DNA of 5,068 nt from Kiritimatiellia bacterium (GTDB taxonomy: Bacteria > Verrucomicrobiota > Kiritimatiellia > RFP12 > UBA1067): NCBI GenBank assembly GCA_017411125.1, contig JAFPNP010000044.1, positions 1-5,068 of the forward strand. Reading direction: 5' to 3'. Shown in pieces: positions 1 to 5,068 of this stretch. The notes beneath the pieces are model-generated. The model was not told the origin of the DNA. It did no database searches and saw nothing but the letters and a program-made list of their open reading frames with translations. Numbering within the stretch: the first letter of the stretch is position 1; each line of letters starts with the position of its first letter. Made by a program: the position numbers and the translations under genes.

Positions 1-5
1 ATCAA

Positions 6-82
6 TGGTCGGACTGTCGGGATTTGAACCCGAGACCTTTTGCACCCCAAGCAAACGCGCTACCAGGCTGCGCTACAGTCCG
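6..82 (-). tRNA. tRNA-Pro, anticodon GGG, with encoded CCA end
   Basis: The minus strand from 82 down to 6 folds into a complete cloverleaf. The 7-bp acceptor stem (82-76 with 16-10), 4-bp D stem GCGC/GCGC, 5-bp anticodon stem TTTGC/GCAAA and 5-bp T stem TCGGG/CCCGA are all fully paired. The anticodon loop TTGGGGT (50-44) puts GGG at 48-46, preceded by U33 and followed by G37, so it reads proline CCC/CCU codons. The C1-G72 first pair, A73 and G35/G36 fit known bacterial prolyl-tRNA synthetase identity elements. The D loop keeps the GG pair and the T loop is TTCAAAT. The 3' CCA is encoded (8-6) rather than needing addition. It lies on the same strand as the protein genes but has its own likely promoter. 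The sequence past its 3' end is only 5 bases, so processing and termination signals cannot be seen. Confidence 0.97.
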
Positions 83-95
83 CAAAACGCCGAGT

Positions 96-124
96 ATTGT
101 ATCATAACTTCTTCATCCAGTAAA
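96..124 (-). promoter_or_regulatory. Likely sigma70-type promoter of the tRNA-Pro gene (extended -10)
   Basis: Read on the minus strand, the -35 hexamer is TTTACT (124-119, 4 of 6 matches to TTGACA) and the -10 hexamer is TACAAT (101-96, 5 of 6 matches to TATAAT), with a 17-base spacer. TGA directly before the -10 hexamer (104-102) supplies an extended -10 TG. Initiation would be expected near 90-87, a few bases before the tRNA 5' end at 82, leaving a short leader for RNase P to remove. The element sits in the 92-base gap between the ABC-F stop and the tRNA. That gap is noticeably AT-richer than the surrounding genes and shows no other ORF. This is a consensus match read by eye; transcription itself is inferred. 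Confidence 0.72.
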
Positions 125-174
125 GCCCCTTGTAAGAGAAAATCATAAAAAGGCGCATTCGCAGATCCAAGCCG

Positions 175-2118
175 TCACTCCTTGGCGGCTGTCAGCGTTT
201 CGAGTTCCGTGGCCGCCTCTTCCCAGTCTGCCGTGTAGCGGTCGATCTCGAACTGTATCGTGCGCACCTGCCTGTTGGCTTCCGCGAAGTCCGTCGTTGG
301 CTTTGGATTGAAAAGCTCCTCGGAAGCTTTGTCCAGCGCGGCTTGAAGCTCTTCGAGCTTCCGTTCGGCGGTTTCGACGCGCTTTTTCAGCTCCTTGACG
401 CGGGGCGCAATTTTCGCCCGTTCGGCCGCCCGCTGCTGGCGCAGTTCCTTAGACGTGGGTTTCGCCGACGCTGCGACGGACTGCGCTGGCGCGGAAACCG
501 CTGCCGGACGTTCTTGTTGCGCGGTCTTCTCGCAATAATAGTCGTAGTCGCCGGGGAACGAGCGGACGCCCTCGCGCGTGATTTCGATGATGGACGTCGC
601 CACGGCGCGGACGAATTCGATGTCGTGCGAGACGAGCAGAACCGTTCCTTTGTATTTCTGCAGCGCGTCCTGCAGCAGGCGCCGTCCGTCGAGGTCGAGG
701 TGCGTCGTGGGCTCGTCTAGCAGCAGGAAGTTCGGACATTGCAGGAAAAGCCGCAGGAATGCGAGGCGGATCTTTTCGCCGCCGGAAAGCACGCCGGCGG
801 GCTTTTCCACGTCGTTCTCGTCGAATCCGAACGCGCCAAGCTGGTTGCGGAAGTTCTTCTCGTTCATTCCTGGCGGAATGGCGTTTTTCGCGTTGCGGTA
901 GACGGAGAGGTCGGGCGGAATCGTCTCGGCGAACTCCTGGCTGAGATAGCCGCATACCACGTTGTGCCCAAGCACGGCCTTGCCGGAGGTTGGCTGGCGC
1001 GCGCCCGCGATGATGCGCATGAGGGTCGTCTTGCCGAGGCCGTTGTAGCCGATGAGGGCGACTTTGTCGCCCCGCGATATGTTGAACGTCACGTCGTGCA
1101 GGACGTTCCTCGTGCCGTCGTATGAGAAGCACAGGTTTTCGCAGCGGAACATCTCCACGCCGGATGGCGGCGGTTCTGCCAAGCGGAGGCGTCCGCTGCG
1201 CGTGTAGCGCTTGGGCAGCACGATCTTCTGCTCGTCGATCTTGTCTATCAGCTTCTGGCGGCTTTGCGCCTGCGCGGCCTTGGTGGCCTGTGCGCGGAAG
1301 CGGTCCACGAAGCGCTGGAGCTGTTCGCGGTGGCGGTCTTGGTTTTCCTTTGCGGCGAGAAGGTGCTGGTATCGCACCTCGCGTTCGCGCATGTACCAGT
1401 CGAGATCGCCCTCGTAGCGCGTGCAGGTGCCCGCGTCCACTTCGACTATTATGTCCGTGAGCGACTTCAGCAGATAGCGGTCGTGCGAAATGAGCATCAG
1501 CGTGCCGCGGTATAGCTTGAGGTAGCGCTGCAGCCATTCGACCGCCGGAAGGTCGAGGTAGTTGGACGGTTCGTCCAGCAGCAGAAGGTCGGGTTCGCTT
1601 GCCAGCACGCGGGAAAGTTCGGCGCGCATCCGCCATCCGCCGGAGAACGAGGCGAACGGCTTTGCGAATTCCTCGACGGAGAACCCAAGCCCGCCCAACG
1701 CCACCTTGACGCGCGTCTCGAGGTCGTAGCCGCCCAGATGCTCGAACTCCGTCTGCACTTCGCCGTACTCTTTCAGCACGGCCGTCTCGCCGGCGTCGAG
1801 ACGCGCTTCGAGCGTCTTCATCTTCGCCTCCAACTCGCAGAAGCCGGGCACGCCCCGGATAGCGTATTCGAGCAGCGTCTCTTCCGGCGTGTCCGGTTCG
1901 GGATGCTGCCGCGTGGATCCTATCGTGGGCTTTTCCTCTATTACAAGCTCGCCGTGGTCGGTGGAAAGCTCGCCGAGGATTATCTTGAACAGGGTGGACT
2001 TCCCCGATCCGTTAGGCCCGACCACGCCCACGCGCTCGCCCTTGTTCACGCGGAAGCTGACGTCCGTGAGAACGTCCTGCAGGCCGTAGTGTACGGATAT
2101 GTCGCGGAAGTCAAGCAT
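175..2118 (-). CDS. ABC-F family ATPase, YheS-like ribosome-associated translation factor
   Basis: This 647-aa cytosolic protein has two ABC ATPase domains and no membrane segment, the layout of ABC-F proteins that bind the ribosomal E site and relieve stalled translation. Domain 1 has Walker A GPNGSGKST (34-42), Q71, signature FSGGWRMR (158-165), Walker B with E183 and switch H212. The inter-domain arm (about 235-310) contains the FRAQATKAAQAQSRQK segment (274-289), typical of the P-site tRNA interaction motif. Domain 2 has Walker A GYNGLGKTT (357-365), Q394, signature LSGGEKIRLA (444-453), E469 and H498. An Ala/Pro-rich linker (about 536-555) leads to a charged coiled-coil C-terminal domain (556-645), as in YheS and Uup. 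Length, the FSGGWRMR signature and the arm motif fit YheS best; a self-protecting antibiotic-resistance ABC-F is less likely. Its ATG lies inside the end of thiE (8-base overlap), with only a weak GGA upstream, so coupled translation is expected. Domain 1 reads SNYLD where TNHLD is usual. Confidence 0.96.
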   Translation of the reverse strand: MLDFRDISVHYGLQDVLTDVSFRVNKGERVGVVGPNGSGKSTLFKIILGELSTDHGELVIEEKPTIGSTRQHPEPDTPEETLLEYAIRGVPGFCELEAKMKTLEARLDAGETAVLKEYGEVQTEFEHLGGYDLETRVKVALGGLGFSVEEFAKPFASFSGGWRMRAELSRVLASEPDLLLLDEPSNYLDLPAVEWLQRYLKLYRGTLMLISHDRYLLKSLTDIIVEVDAGTCTRYEGDLDWYMREREVRYQHLLAAKENQDRHREQLQRFVDRFRAQATKAAQAQSRQKLIDKIDEQKIVLPKRYTRSGRLRLAEPPPSGVEMFRCENLCFSYDGTRNVLHDVTFNISRGDKVALIGYNGLGKTTLMRIIAGARQPTSGKAVLGHNVVCGYLSQEFAETIPPDLSVYRNAKNAIPPGMNEKNFRNQLGAFGFDENDVEKPAGVLSGGEKIRLAFLRLFLQCPNFLLLDEPTTHLDLDGRRLLQDALQKYKGTVLLVSHDIEFVRAVATSIIEITREGVRSFPGDYDYYCEKTAQQERPAAVSAPAQSVAASAKPTSKELRQQRAAERAKIAPRVKELKKRVETAERKLEELQAALDKASEELFNPKPTTDFAEANRQVRTIQFEIDRYTADWEEAATELETLTAAKE

Positions 2119-2719
2119 GCGTTTCCATCAGTTTTTGGATAGCGGAATATGGATCCTGCGACCGGCACACCGCCCGCACGACGGCGAAGTTGCGCGCGCC
2201 TGCAGCAAGCACGGCGGGGAGGGTTTCGGCGTCTATGCCGCCGATCGCCACGGCCGGTACGCGCGAAGCGGCTATCATGCGTCCGGCAAGTTCCGGTCCG
2301 AGGGTGGGATCTGGAATCTCTTTTGTCGGCGTCGCGTAGACGGGTCCGACGCCGATGTAGTCGATTGGCTGGCCGAGCGACGCGCGCACCTGGTCGAGGT
2401 TGTGCGTGGAAAGTCCGACGACGCGCAGCTGCGGGAACTTGGTCCGCACCTCGGAAGGCGGCATGTCGCCTTGGCCTACGTGTACGCCGTCCGCTTCCGA
2501 CTCGGCGGCGATGGAAGGATCGTCGTTCACGATGAACAGCGTTCCGGTGCTCCGCGTCACTCGGCGCATTTCGCGCGCTTCGCGCAGGATGTCTTCGCGC
2601 GATGCGTGCTTCATGCGCAGCTGCACGATCTTCACTCCGGCGCGGACTGCCGCCTCGGCGCATTTCGCGTATCCGACGGCGGGATTGGTTATGACAAGGT
2701 AAAGTCCGAAGTCTTCCAT
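2111..2719 (-). CDS. thiE: Thiamine phosphate synthase
   Basis: The 202-aa product is a single TIM barrel of normal family length. It joins hydroxymethylpyrimidine diphosphate to the thiazole phosphate, giving thiamine phosphate and pyrophosphate in the cytosol. Conserved sites are in order: QLRMK (33-37, with Arg35 and Lys37), FIVNDD (62-67, pyrimidine and Mg2+ binding), HVGQGD (80-85, Asp85 a Mg2+ ligand), GLSTHN (102-107), GPVYATPTK (125-133, Lys133) and AIGGI (158-162). The phosphate-binding region reads VVRAV (180-184 area), with Arg where many homologues have Ser. These residues separate it from TenI, the barrel homologue that lacks synthase activity and usually loses parts of this set. 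The gene begins 5 bases after the argC stop without a visible Shine-Dalgarno site, and its last 8 bases hold the ABC-F start. No other thiamine gene is in the window, and no TPP riboswitch is seen; the operon leader is outside it. Confidence 0.95.
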   Translation of the reverse strand: MEDFGLYLVITNPAVGYAKCAEAAVRAGVKIVQLRMKHASREDILREAREMRRVTRSTGTLFIVNDDPSIAAESEADGVHVGQGDMPPSEVRTKFPQLRVVGLSTHNLDQVRASLGQPIDYIGVGPVYATPTKEIPDPTLGPELAGRMIAASRVPAVAIGGIDAETLPAVLAAGARNFAVVRAVCRSQDPYSAIQKLMETHA

Positions 2720-2724
2720 TGCAA

Positions 2725-3651
2725 TCAGACGCCCGCGACGAGGCCGGTCGTCTCGGGGACGCCAAGCGCGATGTTCATGTTCTGGATGGCCGCGCCGGAC
2801 GCGCCCTTGCCGAGGTTGTCGAAGCGCGAGACGAGAAGCACGCGCTCCGCATTGCCGTATACGCTTATTTCCATCGCGTCGCTTCCGGCGAACTTGGCGG
2901 AGGAGAGGAATCCGCCTTCGTCCGAACCTTCGGCGTAGCGGACCAGCCCGTCCGCATATGCGGCGCGGTAGACTGCGCGAACGTCGTCCGGCGAGCCTTT
3001 CAGGTCGCGGGCGAACACGGGGATCGACACCTCCATGCCGGAGTGGTGCGGCACGACGATCGGCAGGAAAGCCGGAGCGGTGGAAAGCCCGCAGATCTTC
3101 AGCATTTCCGGCAGGTGCTTGTGCGTCTGGCCGAGCGCGTACAGCCGTCCGCCCTTGTGGAGGGGCGTGGCGGCTGTCTCGTAGTCGGCAATCATCTTCT
3201 TGCCGCCGCCGGAGTATCCGGTGAGCGAGGTGGCGGCAAGCGCGACGTCAGGGAGGAGAAGCCCCGCGCGCACGAGCGGCTCGACGAGCGCGATGAATCC
3301 GCTGGCGTGGCAGCCCGGATTCGCTATGCGCTTGGACGCGGCGATGCGCGCACGGCGGCCTGCGAGTTCGGGGAAGCCGTACTCCCATCCGTCCGCCGTG
3401 CGGTGCGCGGTGGACGTGTCGATGACGACGACATTGGGGTTTTCCACGAGGCCGACGGCCTCGATGGCGGCGGCATCTGGCAGGCACAGGAACGCCACGT
3501 CCGCCGCGTTGAGCGCGTCGCGCCTGGCCGCGACGTCCTTGCGCACTTCTTCTGCGAGCGAAATCAATTCCACGTCCTTGCGTGCCGCAAGGCGTTCTCT
3601 GATCCGCAGGCCCGTGGTGCCGGCGGAGCCGTCGATGAAAACCTTTTTCAT
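2725..3651 (-). CDS. argC: N-acetyl-gamma-glutamyl-phosphate reductase, type 2
   Basis: The 308-aa enzyme performs the NADPH-dependent reduction of N-acetyl-gamma-glutamyl phosphate to N-acetylglutamate semialdehyde, the third step of arginine synthesis, in the cytosol. The start MKKVFIDGSAGTTGLRI carries the nucleotide-binding loop (8-14) and is typical of the shorter type 2 enzymes (about 310 aa, against about 340 for type 1). The catalytic cysteine is Cys114 in NPGCHASG (111-118). TSLTGYSGGGK (141-151), HKHLPE (177-182) and the C-terminal GKGASGAAIQNMN (281-293) are further family signatures. An open frame continues upstream to 4383, but that part is a shadow of the oxidoreductase gene. 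The ATG at 3651 gives the family N-terminus and makes an ATGA overlap with the preceding stop. No Shine-Dalgarno site precedes it, so coupling is likely. A role in lysine synthesis through LysW (LysY) is possible in principle, but nothing nearby supports it. No other arginine gene is in the window. Confidence 0.96.
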   Translation of the reverse strand: MKKVFIDGSAGTTGLRIRERLAARKDVELISLAEEVRKDVAARRDALNAADVAFLCLPDAAAIEAVGLVENPNVVVIDTSTAHRTADGWEYGFPELAGRRARIAASKRIANPGCHASGFIALVEPLVRAGLLLPDVALAATSLTGYSGGGKKMIADYETAATPLHKGGRLYALGQTHKHLPEMLKICGLSTAPAFLPIVVPHHSGMEVSIPVFARDLKGSPDDVRAVYRAAYADGLVRYAEGSDEGGFLSSAKFAGSDAMEISVYGNAERVLLVSRFDNLGKGASGAAIQNMNIALGVPETTGLVAGV

Positions 3652-5039
3652 AGCGCGTCGCCGTATGTGGCAAAGGCTTCGGCAGACCAGTCTGGCATGA
3701 GCAGCTTGTTTGCCGCGTCGCAGTTCGTGAAACGCATCGACTTGGAATCGAACGCGAGACGCTGCCCCGGGAAGCGCGTCGCGATTGTGCCCATGAGACC
3801 CATGAGCGATATCTTGCCGCCCAGTTCGAAGGGCGTGTTGGTGGGGCGGTTCTCGAGGATTGCGTTGAGGAATTCGGCATGGTGCCCGCCGCGGATGCGG
3901 CGATACTTCTGCGGAGGACGCTTGAACGCGCGCATCCTTTCCTGCGGGACGATGCACAGGCCGCCGGCGCCGTGCGAACCGTACATGATGGTTTCTTTCT
4001 CGAACTTGACCCATGCGCCGGAGTGTCCGTGCTTGCGCGGGTCGAACTCCTTCGCGGCTTCCAGAGCGGTCGGGCGCGGCGCCGTGCGGTTCACGTCGTA
4101 CCAGTTCACCGTGAACGCCTTTCTTCCGCCTTTTGCGGGGAATTCGAACTTGTAGTGCGGACCGAACGGGAAGGAATGCGGCGTCTTGACGGGGTCGAAT
4201 CCCGGTTCGTCCACCGTGACTGCTGTCGGCATGTCGAGGTCTAGCGCCGTCACGAGGGGACCGAGGATGTGGCACACCCAGTCGGTGAGGCAGCCTTCGC
4301 CGTATGGGAACCAGTTGCGCCAATGCCCGCCAGGTCCGGCGCCCTTGAAGAACGCCCTGCGCTCGCGCACCGGGCCTTGCCACAGCTCCCAGTCAAGTCC
4401 GTTCGGGACAGGCTGGACGGTGTTGATGAACTCCGGCGGATCGCGGTAGAAGTAGGCGACGCTGTTGCAGTAGAGATGCGCCTCTTCCGGCTGGCCGAGC
4501 TCGCCGCTTTCGTACCATTCGCGGAGAAGGGGCGTCTGCGGGGACGAGTTGCCCTGCATTCCGACGTGCGTGATTATGCCGGCCTCTTTCGCCTTGCGCA
4601 TCATGGCGAGCGTCTCGGCGAACGTGTGGCCGAGCGGCTTCTGGCAGAACACGGGCACCTTGTACTTGAGCGCTTCGAGGAACGCGACGCAGTGGTGGTG
4701 GTCGGGCACGGTTATCGTCACCGCGTCGAACGTTCCGGCGCATTCGGCGAGCATTTTGCGGTAGTCGGCGTAGAACCTCGCCTTCGGCTGCCGTTTCTTG
4801 AGCCAGTCCATCGCCGGGGCGTACACGTCGGCGGCGCATACGACCTCCGCTTTGCCGGAACCGAGGAAGTTCAAGAGGTCGCCGCGGGCCATTCCGCCGG
4901 TGCCGATGGCGGCGATGCGCACTTTGGGCCCGTTGTACGGCGCGGGCTTGGCCGCAAGCGCCGGGAAAGACGCGCCTGCCGCGAACGCGGCCGCTCCGCC
5001 GAGTTTTATGAAATCGCGTTTTGTCATGTTTGCAGTCAT
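3648..5039 (-). CDS. Gfo/Idh/MocA family oxidoreductase with Tat-like signal peptide
   Basis: The 463-aa protein is an NAD(P)-dependent oxidoreductase of the Gfo/Idh/MocA family, which mostly acts on sugars, inositols and their derivatives; the substrate here cannot be told. The N-terminus has TKRDFIK (6-12), a hydrophobic Ala/Gly stretch (13-24) and a possible cleavage site at ALA (27-29), resembling a Tat signal with Lys-Arg in place of Arg-Arg. Export to the periplasm with cofactor already bound is therefore inferred. The Rossmann domain begins KVRIAAIGTGGMARG (39-53), and the conserved lysine of the EKP motif is Lys134 in CQKPLGHT (132-139). The stretches GLDWELWQGP (214-223), GGHWRNWF (237-244) and DWVCHILG (253-260, His257) and HHAEFLNAI (386-394) match the large Tat-linked subgroup common in PVC bacteria and Bacteroidetes. 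Glycosidase-like GH109 activity cannot be excluded. The first ATG is chosen because AAGGA lies 9 bases upstream; Met5 (5027) has no such site but would leave the signal intact. It is the first visible gene of the operon. Confidence 0.93.
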   Translation of the reverse strand: MTANMTKRDFIKLGGAAAFAAGASFPALAAKPAPYNGPKVRIAAIGTGGMARGDLLNFLGSGKAEVVCAADVYAPAMDWLKKRQPKARFYADYRKMLAECAGTFDAVTITVPDHHHCVAFLEALKYKVPVFCQKPLGHTFAETLAMMRKAKEAGIITHVGMQGNSSPQTPLLREWYESGELGQPEEAHLYCNSVAYFYRDPPEFINTVQPVPNGLDWELWQGPVRERRAFFKGAGPGGHWRNWFPYGEGCLTDWVCHILGPLVTALDLDMPTAVTVDEPGFDPVKTPHSFPFGPHYKFEFPAKGGRKAFTVNWYDVNRTAPRPTALEAAKEFDPRKHGHSGAWVKFEKETIMYGSHGAGGLCIVPQERMRAFKRPPQKYRRIRGGHHAEFLNAILENRPTNTPFELGGKISLMGLMGTIATRFPGQRLAFDSKSMRFTNCDAANKLLMPDWSAEAFATYGDAL

Positions 5040-5048
5040 TTGCTGTAT

Positions 5049-5053
5049 TCCTT
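5049..5053 (-). promoter_or_regulatory. Ribosome binding site of the oxidoreductase gene
   Basis: Read on the minus strand, AAGGA lies 9 bases before the ATG at 5039. It supports that start over the in-frame ATG at 5027, whose upstream sequence (GACTGCAAAC) has no Shine-Dalgarno match. It is the only clear Shine-Dalgarno sequence in front of any of the four genes. The remaining bases up to 5068 are too few to show a promoter. Confidence 0.6.
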
Positions 5054-5068
5054 GTTTTTCCGTGGACA

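Noticed and set aside
147..173. Rho-independent terminator after the ABC-F gene
   Set aside because: On the minus strand a run of five T follows a small GC-rich stretch (GCG-AATG-CGC), but the stem is only 3 bp and cannot be extended. An outer GGC/GCC pairing leaves a large loop. It is too weak to call.
449..1636. Minus-strand open frame of 395 codons in another frame of the ABC-F gene
   Set aside because: The product is extremely Arg/Pro/Ala-rich and shows no domain, while the overlapping ABC-F frame has every expected motif. It is a frame shadow.
2719..4155. Plus-strand open frame of 478 codons
   Set aside because: It lies wholly antisense to argC and the oxidoreductase gene, whose products have intact family motifs. 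Its translation is low-complexity and Arg/Ala/Gly-rich with no recognisable domain, as expected for an opposite-strand shadow in GC-rich DNA.
3652..4383. Possible N-terminal extension of ArgC by more than 200 residues
   Set aside because: The extension overlaps the oxidoreductase in another frame and is Arg/Pro-rich without a domain. The ATG at 3651 gives the exact family N-terminus and length.
5054..5068. Operon promoter at the right edge
   Set aside because: Only 29 bases precede the first gene and no -10/-35 pair can be judged. The promoter or further upstream genes lie outside the window.
1..5068. CRISPR array, insertion sequence, integrase site, phage or defence genes
   Set aside because: No repeated spacer units, terminal inverted repeats, transposase or integrase motifs, or direct repeats next to the tRNA 3' end were seen. 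The tRNA could serve as an integration site, but only 5 bases lie beyond its 3' end.

Overview
The window is an ordinary, densely packed stretch of a GC-rich bacterial chromosome. Every gene lies on the minus strand. Read in the direction of transcription (right to left), it holds a Gfo/Idh/MocA-family oxidoreductase with a Tat-like signal (3648-5039), a type 2 N-acetyl-gamma-glutamyl-phosphate reductase argC (2725-3651), thiamine phosphate synthase thiE (2111-2719), a YheS-like ABC-F translation factor (175-2118), and a proline tRNA with anticodon GGG (6-82). No phage, transposon, CRISPR or defence gene is visible.

The four protein genes form one tightly packed row. Oxidoreductase and argC overlap by 4 bases (ATGA), argC and thiE are 5 bases apart, and thiE and the ABC-F gene overlap by 8 bases. 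Co-transcription with translational coupling is therefore very likely. Only the first gene has a clear Shine-Dalgarno sequence. All four genes start with ATG and end with TGA. The operon promoter is not in the window, which ends 29 bases upstream of the first gene. The tRNA follows the ABC-F stop after 92 bases and has its own well-formed sigma70-type promoter with an extended -10 element, so it is probably a separate transcription unit.

The products do not form a single pathway: an exported oxidoreductase of unknown substrate, one arginine step, one thiamine step and a ribosome-associated ATPase. This looks like a housekeeping operon of mixed content rather than a dedicated system.

The taxon is uncertain. 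The oxidoreductase resembles the Tat-exported Gfo/Idh proteins that are greatly expanded in the Planctomycetes-Verrucomicrobia-Lentisphaerae-Kiritimatiellae group and in Bacteroidetes. Together with high GC and weak use of Shine-Dalgarno sites, this makes a PVC-group bacterium a reasonable guess, but no marker in the window settles it. I found no convincing sign of a previously undescribed system; the findings below are modest.
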